This document shows positions 1-7,536 of a DNA stretch of 10,829 nucleotides, piece after piece. A program made the position numbers and the translations under genes. The stretch is from Nitrosomonadales bacterium. Its GTDB lineage: Bacteria; Pseudomonadota; Gammaproteobacteria; Burkholderiales; Nitrosomonadaceae. Position 1 is the first letter of the stretch; each line of letters begins with the position of its first letter. The notes beneath the pieces were generated by a model that ran no database searches, had not been told where the DNA came from, and saw nothing but the letters and a program-made list of their open reading frames with translations. The stretch spans positions 1-10,829 of the forward strand of contig SPBV01000042.1 of the NCBI GenBank assembly GCA_004525885.1, in the 5' to 3' direction.

Positions 1-540
1 ATTGCTGGTGGCACCGCAGATTTGAGTACATTGTTCATTGAGCGCGCCGGTGAGAGTGGAGAGATATGGCTTACTGATATAAATAATTCTATGCTTACCA
101 TAGGCCGTGACCGGATTTTAGATCATGGTTTGAATGCATCAGTAGCGCAGTGTGATGCAGAGAAGTTACCTTTTCCCGATAATTATTTTGATTGCGTGAG
201 TGTTGCATTTGGTCTCAGAAATATGACCCATAAGGACGTAGCATTGAAAGAAATGTTGCGAGTACTTTGTCCTGGTGGGCGCCTCATTGTGCTTGAATTC
301 TCCAAAATATGGGAACCACTGCAACCGATCTACGATAACTACTCATTCAAAGTGTTGCCCGCTATAGGTAAATTTATTGTAAATGACGAAGATAGTTATC
401 GTTACCTGGCCGAGTCTATTCGTGTGCACCCTACTCAGGAAGAATTGAAGGAACTGATGCAGCAAACTGGTTTTGAGCGAGTTGAATACTTCAATCTTGC
501 CGCAGGAGTGGTTGCACTACATCGCGGTAACAAATTCTAG
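1..540 (+). CDS. ubiE: UbiE, ubiquinone/menaquinone C-methyltransferase (5'-truncated by window edge)
   Basis: This is the C-terminal part of the SAM-dependent methyltransferase that C-methylates the polyprenyl benzoquinol ring in ubiquinone synthesis, and demethylmenaquinone in species that make menaquinone. The frame is open from base 1 and gives 179 residues, against about 250 in E. coli UbiE, so roughly 70 N-terminal residues lie upstream. The first residues, IAGGTADLS, are SAM-binding motif I. The acidic post-I motif LTDIN follows, then CDAEKLPFPDNYFD and VAFGLRNM, which are characteristic of UbiE. The C-terminus GVVALHRGNKF closely matches the family ending. The TTG at base 22 is internal and not a start. 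The next two genes are ubiJ and ubiB, the order of the E. coli ubiEJB operon. Identification is firm. Confidence 0.96.
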   Translation: MAGGTADLSTLFIERAGESGEIWLTDINNSMLTIGRDRILDHGLNASVAQCDAEKLPFPDNYFDCVSVAFGLRNMTHKDVALKEMLRVLCPGGRLIVLEFSKIWEPLQPIYDNYSFKVLPAIGKFIVNDEDSYRYLAESIRVHPTQEELKELMQQTGFERVEYFNLAAGVVALHRGNKF

Positions 541-597
541 GGTCTGGTGCTTCTTGTAGATCAGGCACTTTCCAATTTCAACTACAGTAAACAACAG

Positions 598-603
598 TAT
601 AAT
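598..603 (+). promoter_or_regulatory. Possible -10 box in the ubiE-ubiJ spacer
   Basis: A perfect TATAAT lies about 80 bases before the ubiJ start, in the 144-base gap after ubiE. No good TTGACA is present at 16-18 bases upstream; only TTTCAA-like sequence is found at 577-582. The spacer is long for a tightly coupled operon, so ubiJ-ubiB may have its own promoter here. This is a weak call from one hexamer. Confidence 0.3.
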
Positions 604-684
604 GTGCAAAGATGGCCTAGATGCTTCAAGTTATTTTGGTTTCTGGCTAGAACTTAAAAAGTATCTTTGGTTTCCAAAATTATC

Positions 685-1266
685 ATGCTGGCTTCTGTAG
701 CTTTAGCTCCATTTAATCACTTTTTACTTAGCGAGAGCTGGGTTAAGAAACGGCTTCAGCCCTATGCTGGTAAGACGGTGCAGCTTTGCATTTTACCTTT
801 TTTTAATATCTTACTAACTGTGCAAACGAGTGGAAAGTTATCAACCTCGATGAATAATGCCACTATTGATACTACTGTTACTCTTACGCCTGGTTTACTA
901 TCTCGTTTACTTGCTCATGACGAAGATGCCTATCATGAAATTAGTATATCTGGAGATCGCTTGTTTGCTGAAGAACTTTTCTTTATCAGCAAAAACCTAT
1001 GCTGGGACGTAGAGCAAGGCTTAAGCCAGATTATGGGTGATATTCTTGCTCATCGCTTAGTACAGACAAGTAAAGACCTGAAGCAATGGCACGGTGAAAC
1101 AATTCGTAATTTATCGGAAACATTAGTGGAGTACTGGGTAGAAGAACAACCGCTATTGGCTAAATCTGTCCATATCTATGAATTTATTGATGAAGTGAAC
1201 ACATTAAGTGAGGATGTGGACCAGTTAGAGATTCGGGTAGAAAAAATTAATAAGAGAGCATCTTAA
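685..1266 (+). CDS. ubiJ: UbiJ, SCP2-domain ubiquinone biosynthesis accessory factor
   Basis: UbiJ is a non-catalytic accessory protein of the soluble Ubi complex. Its SCP2 (sterol carrier protein 2) domain is thought to hold the polyprenyl quinone intermediates. The 193-residue product starts MLASVALAPFNHFL, as expected for proteobacterial UbiJ. It has an SCP2-like middle (about residues 15-110, including the strands VQLCILPFFNILLTVQ and TVTLTPGLLSRLL). It ends in a long helical, charged tail (EDVDQLEIRVEKINKR) that probably forms a coiled coil. I chose ATG 685 because homologues begin at this MLAS; an in-frame TTG at 667 would add six residues. Neither start has a clear ribosome binding site. 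The gene lies between ubiE and ubiB, which strongly supports the identity. Confidence 0.88.
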   Translation: MLASVALAPFNHFLLSESWVKKRLQPYAGKTVQLCILPFFNILLTVQTSGKLSTSMNNATIDTTVTLTPGLLSRLLAHDEDAYHEISISGDRLFAEELFFISKNLCWDVEQGLSQIMGDILAHRLVQTSKDLKQWHGETIRNLSETLVEYWVEEQPLLAKSVHIYEFIDEVNTLSEDVDQLEIRVEKINKRAS

Positions 1267-1317
1267 TGATCTATATAAAAATATTTAATAATGAATAAAC
1301 TATTGTTCGTAAAATAA

Positions 1318-2835
1318 ATGCGTTTTCTTCGTCTTTTAAAAATAAACGCTGTAGCATTCCGTTTTGGTCTTGAGGAGTTTTTTCCGAGCCATGGATGGGC
1401 ACGTGTATTGCGTATACTAGTTAGGTTCGCAACATTCTGGCGTAGGAAATTGAAAAGGCCGCGTGCTGAGCGTTTGCGCATGGCACTGGAAGCACTAGGA
1501 CCCATTTTTATAAAGTTTGGCCAGATGCTCTCTACTCGTCGTGACCTATTGCCGCAGGATATCGCAGACGAGCTAGCCAAACTTCAGGATCAAGTTCCTC
1601 CTTTTTCTTCCAGCCTTGCACTTGCTACTCTAGAGCGAATATATGGGAAATCGGTCAATGAAGTATTCTTTCAGTTTGATCCCGAGCCGATAGCTAGCGC
1701 TTCAGTTGCTCAAGTTCACTTTGCAGTGTTACACGATGGCACCAAAGTTGCTGTGAAAGTTCTTCGCCCTGGGATTGGTAAAATAATTGCACACGATGTG
1801 GCCTTGATGGAAACTGGCGCATGGTTGATCGAAGCTTTGTGGCCTGATGGAAAACGGCTAAAGCCACGAGAAGTGGTATCGGAATTTGCACGACATCTGG
1901 GTGATGAGCTTGATCTTATGCGAGAAGCGTCCAATTGTAGCCAATTGCGGCGCAATTTTCTCAACTCGCCATTGTTATTGGTACCAGAAGTTTATTGGGA
2001 TTATTGCCATTCTGGGGTCATGGTAATGGAGCGCGTGAAAGGCACGCCTATAAGCCATGTAGCAGCACTACGTGAGCAAGGTATAGATATCCCAAAGCTT
2101 GCCCGTGTGGGAGTAGAAATTTTTTTCACGCAAGTATTCCGAGATGGGTATTTCCACGCAGATATGCATCCTGGTAATATTTTTGTTGGCAGTGATGGTC
2201 GTTATATTGCTGTTGATTTTGGTATCATGGGTACACTTACGGACGAAGACAGGAATTATTTGGCGCAAAATTTTCTAGCTTTTTTTGGCCGAGACTATAG
2301 GCGTGTCGCGGAAGCGCATGTTGAGGCGGGTTGGGCTCCAAAAGATACAAGGGTAGATGATTTTGAAAATGCAATTCGCGCAGTTTGTGAGCCGATTTTT
2401 GATAGGCCATTAAAGGAGATTTCTTTCGGTCGTGTACTATTGCGGTTATTTCAAACTTCACGTCAATTCCATGTAGAGATTCAGCCACAGCTAGTTATGT
2501 TGCAAAAAACACTACTAAATATTGAGGGACTTGGGCGAGACCTTGATCCAGACCTCGACCTGTGGTCAACAGCCAAACCATATTTAGGGGACTGGATGTC
2601 TGAGCAAATTGGTTGGCGCGGGATGCTCCGCCGCTTACAAAAGGAAGGGCCTGCCTGGGCTGTGATGTTTCCGCAATTTCCGCGCCTGATATATAAAGCT
2701 TTGAACGAGGATACTTCTCAAGGACTTGAAAAAAGAATGACTGAATTGTTGATAGAAGAAAAACGGCAGAGCCTTTTGTTGGGTGTACTTTCGATTCTGT
2801 TGACAGCATTTTTACTTTGGCAAGTATGGCAATAG
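1318..2835 (+). CDS. ubiB: UbiB, atypical kinase-like ATPase of ubiquinone biosynthesis
   Basis: UbiB belongs to the ABC1/ADCK/UbiB family of protein-kinase-like ATPases needed for ubiquinone synthesis. It acts at the inner membrane, probably helping to extract or deliver lipid intermediates. Family signatures are all visible in the 505 residues: the KxGQ-type motif KFGQ at 66-69, the alanine-rich loop ASASVAQVH at 126-134, the ATP-anchoring lysine in VAVK (K147), the helix-C-like glutamate in MREAS (E203), the catalytic-loop equivalent HADMHPGN at 280-287, and DFG at 300-302. The C-terminus (LLLGVLSILLTAFLLWQVW) is one hydrophobic segment of about 20 residues. E. coli UbiB, about 40 residues longer, is described with two such helices. 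The start is ATG 1318, 51 bases after ubiJ, giving MRFLRLLKI as in homologues. Confidence 0.95.
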   Translation: MRFLRLLKINAVAFRFGLEEFFPSHGWARVLRILVRFATFWRRKLKRPRAERLRMALEALGPIFIKFGQMLSTRRDLLPQDIADELAKLQDQVPPFSSSLALATLERIYGKSVNEVFFQFDPEPIASASVAQVHFAVLHDGTKVAVKVLRPGIGKIIAHDVALMETGAWLIEALWPDGKRLKPREVVSEFARHLGDELDLMREASNCSQLRRNFLNSPLLLVPEVYWDYCHSGVMVMERVKGTPISHVAALREQGIDIPKLARVGVEIFFTQVFRDGYFHADMHPGNIFVGSDGRYIAVDFGIMGTLTDEDRNYLAQNFLAFFGRDYRRVAEAHVEAGWAPKDTRVDDFENAIRAVCEPIFDRPLKEISFGRVLLRLFQTSRQFHVEIQPQLVMLQKTLLNIEGLGRDLDPDLDLWSTAKPYLGDWMSEQIGWRGMLRRLQKEGPAWAVMFPQFPRLIYKALNEDTSQGLEKRMTELLIEEKRQSLLLGVLSILLTAFLLWQVWQ

Positions 2836-2910
2836 ATGTACCTTGAAGTGTTGCCTTATAAATTCGTCAGTGATTTTTGATGGAATTCCGAGTTTTTTAA
2901 ATAGTAGGTT

Positions 2911-3996
2911 ATGGCGTTACTCGAAATCCGCAACGTGACACGATGCTTCGGTGATTTCACCGCAGTAAACAATGTCAACATCACTATTGAGACGGGTGAA
3001 TTTTTTACCCTGTTAGGGCCATCTGGTTGTGGTAAGACCACACTGTTACGCATGATAGCTGGGTTTGATCTGCCTGACTCTGGTCAAATTCTACTAGACG
3101 GCATTAACATTCTCGGCATACCACCCGAAAAGCGCCCCATTCATACTGTGTTCCAAAGTTATGCGCTGTTTCCACATATGACAGTAGCGGGTAATATTGC
3201 TTTTCCACTCAAGATGGCCGGAAAAATGCCTGATGAAATTAAATCCAGAGTGAAAGAGTCATTAGAGAATGTGCGTCTCACTAATTTTGCTGATCGTTTT
3301 CCTCACGAACTATCGGGAGGACAGAAGCAACGTGTGGCATTTGCTAGAGGACTCATTAATCATCCGCGTCTACTATTGCTGGACGAACCACTAGGTGCGC
3401 TGGATGCAAAGTTGCGCGAGGAAATGCAGATTGAGCTTGTTAATTTGCAACAAGAGGCAGGGGTTACCTTTGTATTCGTTACTCACGCTCAAAATGAAGC
3501 GCTAGCACTTTCACACCGAATCGCGGTAATGAATCACGGCAATGTAGAGCAAATTGATCAACCTTCTAAAATCTACAGCTTCCCTAGAAATCGATTTGTC
3601 GCAAGCTTTATTGGAAAGACGAATATGATGGATGTGCAAGTACTTGAAGCCACGTCTTCCCATCTGAAACTAATCGTAGCGGGATTAGGTGAAATAACAA
3701 CCCCCAGTAAGGAAGGAGTCCAGGTTGGTGACAGCGGTACTATGATTATTCGTCCTGAACAGGTACAGATTCAACCTTACTCGAAGGAAGCTGAGGTTAA
3801 GGACCATTTTCGCGGAATAGTTCACGATTATCTTTACGTAGGTGATGTTACAACTTACATCGTGGAACTAGTTAACGGTATCCGCATTGAGGCCTTGCTA
3901 CCAAATTCTACACCAGGACGGGTCAAGTTTTTCGAGGTGGGTGATTCAGTGCTAATCACATGGAGACATGATGCGAGTACTTTTCTTAATGATTAA
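2911..3996 (+). CDS. potA: PotA, polyamine ABC transporter ATP-binding protein
   Basis: PotA is the cytoplasmic ATPase that powers the polyamine importer encoded with the next three genes. The 361 residues show the ABC motifs in order: Walker A GPSGCGKTT at 36-44, Q-loop FQSYALFPH at 81-89, signature LSGGQ at 134-138, Walker B LLLLDEP at 154-160, and the switch histidine H192 in VTHAQNEA. Residues from about 285 onward form a TOBE-type regulatory domain (TMIIRPEQVQI), normal for PotA-length ATPases. The residue after the switch histidine is Ala instead of the usual Asp of THDQEEA, a small departure that leaves the catalytic set intact. ATG 2911 gives MALLEIRNVTRCFG; the ribosome site (TAGG) is weak. 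A 75-base gap separates it from ubiB, so it may start its own transcript. Confidence 0.94.
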   Translation: MALLEIRNVTRCFGDFTAVNNVNITIETGEFFTLLGPSGCGKTTLLRMIAGFDLPDSGQILLDGINILGIPPEKRPIHTVFQSYALFPHMTVAGNIAFPLKMAGKMPDEIKSRVKESLENVRLTNFADRFPHELSGGQKQRVAFARGLINHPRLLLLDEPLGALDAKLREEMQIELVNLQQEAGVTFVFVTHAQNEALALSHRIAVMNHGNVEQIDQPSKIYSFPRNRFVASFIGKTNMMDVQVLEATSSHLKLIVAGLGEITTPSKEGVQVGDSGTMIIRPEQVQIQPYSKEAEVKDHFRGIVHDYLYVGDVTTYIVELVNGIRIEALLPNSTPGRVKFFEVGDSVLITWRHDASTFLND

Positions 3997-4906
3997 AGAG
4001 AATACTAATGGAAACCGCACTGCCAAATGGCTAATGATTGGGCCACCACTGCTATTTTTACTAATATTTTTTGTTGTGCCCAGTCTAATCATGATTGTAA
4101 CCTCGCTTCGCTATCCTGGAGAGTTTGGTGGTTTGGCACCCATAATTACTCCAGCAGGAAAGGTAAGTGACGGGTACGGACTGACTTTAGAGGCATACCA
4201 GTTTCTTCTAAGTAATAGTCTCTATGCAGAGATTTTCCTCAAGTCTTTTGGTGTTGCCGCAGTGACTACTCTAATCTGCCTCATAATGTCTTATCCACTT
4301 GCATTGTTGATTACACGTAGCGAAAAACGTTTCCGAAATTTGATGGTGCTGCTGGTAGTGCTTCCATTAGCTAGTAATTTCTTGGTTCGTATTTATGCTT
4401 GGATGATTATTCTTGGTCCTGAATCGCCACTCAGCCATTTAATCAATACTATTCTAAGTGTATTAGGTGTTGCCCCACTAACACTACTGTTCTCTCCATT
4501 TGCAGTGCTAGTGGGTATGGTTTATGTGCACCTTCCATTCATGGTATTGCCCTTATACACTAACCTAGAGAAGCATGATCCTGTGTTGTTGGATGCCGCG
4601 CAGGACCTTGGCGCTACTAGCTGGCAACGTTTTTGGAAAGTTACTTGGCCGTTGTCATTACCAGGTGTATTCGCTGGTTCCGCACTGGTGTTCATTCCTG
4701 TATTGGGTATGTTCGCGATTCCTGAGATGCTCGGCGGTACTGGCGATATCCTTATTGGAAATCTGATCAAGGATCAATTCCTTGGTACCCGAGACTGGCC
4801 TTTCGGATCTGCGTTGTCAATTATATTGACGCTAGCAGTGTTATCCATTGCCGGGTTAACCGCATGGTTTACCCGTCAATCAGGAGGAATGAAGTATGCG
4901 GAATAG
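3968..4906 (+). CDS. potB: PotB, polyamine ABC transporter permease
   Basis: PotB is one of the two inner-membrane permease subunits of the polyamine importer. The 312 residues contain about six hydrophobic segments, roughly at 22-47, 90-115, 123-149, 172-197, 235-255 and 280-300. The cytoplasmic EAA loop that docks on the ATPase is at about 209-233, as DAAQDLGATSW followed by WPLSLPG. The start is uncertain. ATG 3968 or 3971 lies behind a GGAG at 3962-3965, whereas ATG 3989 would overlap the potA stop by eight bases (ATGATTAA) and give a length closer to that of E. coli PotB. All options overlap the end of potA, which suggests translational coupling. Confidence 0.92.
   Translation: MMRVLFLMIKENTNGNRTAKWLMIGPPLLFLLIFFVVPSLIMIVTSLRYPGEFGGLAPIITPAGKVSDGYGLTLEAYQFLLSNSLYAEIFLKSFGVAAVTTLICLIMSYPLALLITRSEKRFRNLMVLLVVLPLASNFLVRIYAWMIILGPESPLSHLINTILSVLGVAPLTLLFSPFAVLVGMVYVHLPFMVLPLYTNLEKHDPVLLDAAQDLGATSWQRFWKVTWPLSLPGVFAGSALVFIPVLGMFAIPEMLGGTGDILIGNLIKDQFLGTRDWPFGSALSIILTLAVLSIAGLTAWFTRQSGGMKYAE
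4882..4887 (+). promoter_or_regulatory. Perfect Shine-Dalgarno site for potC
   Basis: AGGAGG inside the last codons of potB sits eight bases before ATG 4896. It fixes the potC start even though potC overlaps potB by 11 bases. Most genes in this window have weak ribosome sites, so this one stands out. Confidence 0.75.
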
Positions 4907-5681
4907 AAACTTCAGGCTACGGATTGTAGCAACATTAGTTTATGCCTTCCTTTATATTCCACTTGTTATCGTTGTAGCGTATTCATTCAACAATTCTAGG
5001 TTAAATGCTGAGTGGGTTGGTTTTACATTGTTTTGGTATGAGACGCTTTTTAATAACAAGGAAATGCTTGTTGCTGCACGCAACTCACTGATTATAGCCC
5101 TCAGTGCAAGTATTCTTGCTACAGCACTTGGAACTATGGCTGGTCTTGCAATACATCGATACAAGCTAAAAGTATTACCTATTATTGTTCTTTCACCCGT
5201 AGCAACGCCTGAAATATTGCTGGGCGTATCTCTGCTGTTGTTTTTTTTGCAGGTACTTAACCTGACGCTTGGCATGATATCCATCATTATTGCGCACACC
5301 ACATTTTGTATTGGTTTCGTAGCCATCATCGTGCGGTCCAGACTTCAAGGCATGGACTGGAGTATTTTTGAAGCCGCTCGTGATCTAGGTGCATCCCCTT
5401 GGCAGTGTTTTCACCTTATTACACTACCGCTGATCATGCCAGCAGTAGTTGCAGGAGCACTTATGTCGTTCACCTTATCAATAGATGATTTCGTCATTAC
5501 TTTTTTCACCAAAGGTGTGGGTGAGCCAATTCTCCCAATCCAAATTTACACCATGATCAAGACCGCAGTTACTCCAGAGGTAAATGCTATTTCTACTCTG
5601 CTAATGCTACTGACACTGGCAATGATTATTATTGCCACCAAGCTTGATTCTGGCGTTTTGCGTGGTGAAGTAAGTCGATGA
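4896..5681 (+). CDS. potC: PotC, polyamine ABC transporter permease
   Basis: PotC is the second permease subunit of the importer and pairs with PotB in the membrane. Its 261 residues match the usual PotC length. There is an N-terminal helix at about 10-31 (VATLVYAFLYIPLVIVVAYS), then segments near 63-85, 93-118, 125-147, 178-203 and 233-248. The EAA loop EAARDLGASPWQ is at 159-170, and SIDDFVITFF at 195-204 is typical of PotC/PotI. The start is ATG 4896 behind a perfect AGGAGG. The gene overlaps potB by 11 bases and shares ATGA with potD, so all four pot genes are likely read from one message. Confidence 0.94.
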   Translation: MRNRNFRLRIVATLVYAFLYIPLVIVVAYSFNNSRLNAEWVGFTLFWYETLFNNKEMLVAARNSLIIALSASILATALGTMAGLAIHRYKLKVLPIIVLSPVATPEILLGVSLLLFFLQVLNLTLGMISIIIAHTTFCIGFVAIIVRSRLQGMDWSIFEAARDLGASPWQCFHLITLPLIMPAVVAGALMSFTLSIDDFVITFFTKGVGEPILPIQIYTMIKTAVTPEVNAISTLLMLLTLAMIIIATKLDSGVLRGEVSR

Positions 5682-6796
5682 GTTTTCAGAATTTTTACGT
5701 AACGATGTTTGTGGCTATATTGTCATTTTCGATACCATTTAACACAAGTGGTTCTGATCAGGAAGAGAATACAAATTCCATCGCTAGGAAAGAGAATATC
5801 TTGTATTTGTTTAACTGGAACCATTACATTGCACCGGGTACAGTAAAACGTTTTGAACGATCTTGTAACTGTAAACTTTCCCAGAACTACTATTCCGATA
5901 ATGAAGAGATGCTAGCAAAACTTGCGGCCGGCGCGACCGGTTATGATCTTATTGTACCTACTGGTAATGCGGTGGATTCCCTTATACGTCAAGGCGCATT
6001 AAAACCGCTGAATAAATCACTTTTGTCAAACTTCAAGAATATCAATCCCACACATCTCAACACCAAATTTGATCCGGGTAACATATATTCTGTTCCATAT
6101 GCATATACTCTAACGTTACTTGGTTTCAACCAAGAGAAAATGCATGACTTGGGTCTGCCAACTGATACCTGGGCAATTATTTTTGAACCAAGATATCTTG
6201 AAAAAATAAAGGGACGAGTTACTGTACTTGATAGCCAACGTGAATTGATGGCTGCTGCACTCAGATACTTGAGTTATTCGGCCAATGATACCAACGAAGA
6301 ACATTGGAATCAGGCAAAAGAGAGGATTATACGCGCCAAGCCTTACTGGGCTGCTTTCAGCAACACTAGTTACATTAGGGAATTAGCAGTGGGCAATCTA
6401 TGGGTGGCTCATGGATATTCTAATGACATGTTTCAGGCTGCGCTTGACGCTAAAAGAACAGGGCGAAAGTTTACTATTAATTATTCAACACCAAAGGAAG
6501 GCGGAGTACTAGCACTCGATAGTATAGTGGTACATAAAAGCGGCGTACGTACTGATCTAGCTCATCAGTTCATAAATTTCATGCTGGATGGTAGAAATTC
6601 TGCTGAACTTACTAATCTGATCGGATCTGGTAACCCCAATATGGATGCGATGAAGTTCATTCAGCCAGATATCATCAGAAATAATGCAGTATTTCCTGAC
6701 AAAGATTCACTTGCCAAGCTTGAGATGTTGCAAGATTTTGACCGAAACCAACGTCGATTGTTAAGCCGATTGTGGACCGAAATAAAATTAAGGTAG
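5678..6796 (+). CDS. potD: PotD-like periplasmic polyamine-binding protein
   Basis: This is the periplasmic solute-binding protein that delivers ligand to PotBC. Residues 1 to about 25 look like a Sec signal peptide (hydrophobic core VTMFVAILSFSIPF) with no lipobox cysteine, so the mature protein should be soluble. The family start LFNWNHYIAPGTVKRF is at 45-60, with YDLIVPTGNAVDSL at 89-102 and TPKEGGVLALDSIV at 271-284, all in PotD/PotF positions. Length is 372, against 348 in E. coli PotD. The start overlaps the potC stop (ATGA at 5678-5681), typical of coupling. By-eye alignment keeps the Trp/Tyr of NWxxY (W47, Y50), E189 and D281, but residues matching E. coli Y85, W255 and Y293 seem changed to N97, A279 and a Ser/Gly. 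Polyamine binding is probable from context, while the precise ligand is uncertain. Confidence 0.88.
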   Translation: MSFQNFYVTMFVAILSFSIPFNTSGSDQEENTNSIARKENILYLFNWNHYIAPGTVKRFERSCNCKLSQNYYSDNEEMLAKLAAGATGYDLIVPTGNAVDSLIRQGALKPLNKSLLSNFKNINPTHLNTKFDPGNIYSVPYAYTLTLLGFNQEKMHDLGLPTDTWAIIFEPRYLEKIKGRVTVLDSQRELMAAALRYLSYSANDTNEEHWNQAKERIIRAKPYWAAFSNTSYIRELAVGNLWVAHGYSNDMFQAALDAKRTGRKFTINYSTPKEGGVLALDSIVVHKSGVRTDLAHQFINFMLDGRNSAELTNLIGSGNPNMDAMKFIQPDIIRNNAVFPDKDSLAKLEMLQDFDRNQRRLLSRLWTEIKLR

Positions 6797-6850
6797 CTGA
6801 GAATTTAATAAAGTTCGGCCTAGTATTATCGTTATCAAGTACCAATTTTC

Positions 6851-6870
6851 AGCAGCCTTGCGCAGCTGCT
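6851..6870 (+). repeat. GC-containing stem-loop after potD
   Basis: AGCAGC (6851-6856) and GCTGCT (6865-6870) form a perfect six-base stem around the eight-base loop CTTGCGCA, 54 bases after the potD stop. It is the only GC-rich hairpin in this AT-rich spacer and could slow or end the pot transcript. No T-run follows (the next bases are AATTAAATAA), so it is not a classic intrinsic terminator. Confidence 0.35.
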
Positions 6871-6990
6871 AATTAAATAATGTATGATTCTAGAGCCACT
6901 ATATTTATGTATATTTTTCATAAAAGAACTATAACCTGGCAATGAGGCTGAACATTAGTTAGTTGATAACAACCTAATTCAAAATAGCAG

Positions 6991-7024
6991 GCTATCAAAG
7001 ATAGCTCCATCATTCCGGTATAAT
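6991..7024 (+). promoter_or_regulatory. Putative promoter with palindromic operator before the [2Fe-2S] ferredoxin gene
   Basis: A consensus -10 box TATAAT is at 7019-7024, 30 bases before the ferredoxin ATG. At 17-base spacing the -35 position (about 6996-7001) is poor in consensus. It lies inside a perfect inverted repeat, GCTATC-AAA-GATAGC (6991-7005). A weak -35 covered by a palindrome is the layout expected of a promoter with a repressor or activator site. The regulator cannot be named: the half-site order CTAT...ATAG is the reverse of the OxyR pattern. An imperfect hairpin, TTAG-TTG/CAA-C-CTAA, lies just upstream at 6959-6977. Confidence 0.45.
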
Positions 7025-7053
7025 TCCCCTATGATTATTCTTGAAAAATTTAG

Positions 7054-7362
7054 ATGAGTTATTATCGACAACATGTATTCTTCTGTGTAAATCAGAGGGA
7101 AGATGGGGCGTTATGCTGTAATGACCATGGCGCTCGGGAAATACGTGATTATGCTAAGGATCGTATTAAAAAATTAAAGCTAGACCGCAAGGGGAAGGTT
7201 AGAATTAACATGGCAGGCTGCCTTGATCGATGTAATGAGGGCCCGGTTATTGTAGTTTACCCTGAAGACATCTGGTATACCTACGTGGATAAAGAGGATG
7301 TGGATGAGATTATCGAAGAACATCTGAAAAATGGGCGTGTGGTTGAACGATTAAGGATTTAA
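7054..7362 (+). CDS. Thioredoxin-like [2Fe-2S] ferredoxin (Shethna-type)
   Basis: This small cytoplasmic electron carrier has a thioredoxin-like fold and one [2Fe-2S] cluster. The 102 residues carry cysteines at 11 (FFCVNQR), 21 and 22 (GALCCNDHG), 56 and 60 (MAGCLDRC). C11, C22 (or C21), C56 and C60 fit the four cluster ligands of the family. The C-terminal YPEDIWYTYV and EHLKNGRVVERL segments are also typical of the proteobacterial members. The start at ATG 7054 gives MSYYRQHVFFC, as in homologues, but there is no evident Shine-Dalgarno site. A TATAAT box lies 30 bases upstream. The alpha/beta hydrolase gene follows after 174 bases. The partner enzyme is unknown, so the physiological role is not assigned. 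Confidence 0.9.
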   Translation: MSYYRQHVFFCVNQREDGALCCNDHGAREIRDYAKDRIKKLKLDRKGKVRINMAGCLDRCNEGPVIVVYPEDIWYTYVDKEDVDEIIEEHLKNGRVVERLRI

Positions 7363-7424
7363 TGCATGGCTTTCTTCATATGAGTAAATCCATATTACTA
7401 GAATTCTAAATCTAATATGAGGAA

Positions 7425-7450
7425 AAAAGAAATGAAATTTCATTTCTTTT
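7425..7450. repeat. Perfect 26-bp AT-rich palindrome
   Basis: The half-site AAAAGAAATGAAA (7425-7437) is followed directly by its exact reverse complement (7438-7450), with no spacer. It lies 62 bases after the ferredoxin stop and 86 bases before the hydrolase start. It might act as a weak two-way terminator, since a T-run ends each strand of the stem, or as a protein-binding site. Only four of the 26 base pairs are G-C, so an RNA hairpin would be weak. It does not resemble the flank of a known mobile element. Confidence 0.7.
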
Positions 7451-7536
7451 AGAAAACTAAATAGCCGAAGTAAATATTAATGGAGCGGGGTGAGGTTTAG
7501 CTGAAAATATACTTAAATTCTCGCTTTTCAATTGCA

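Noticed and set aside
1263..1580. 105-codon minus-strand frame over the ubiB start
   Set aside because: It is antisense to conserved UbiB residues and has Ser/Arg-rich composition typical of a shadow frame.
4952..5329. 125-codon minus-strand frame inside potC
   Set aside because: It lies wholly antisense to a clear permease gene and shows no family features.
7432..7452. Six-codon leader-like frame with GAGGA upstream
   Set aside because: Its codons are fully dictated by the palindrome, and it encodes no run of regulatory amino acids, so I do not call it an attenuator.
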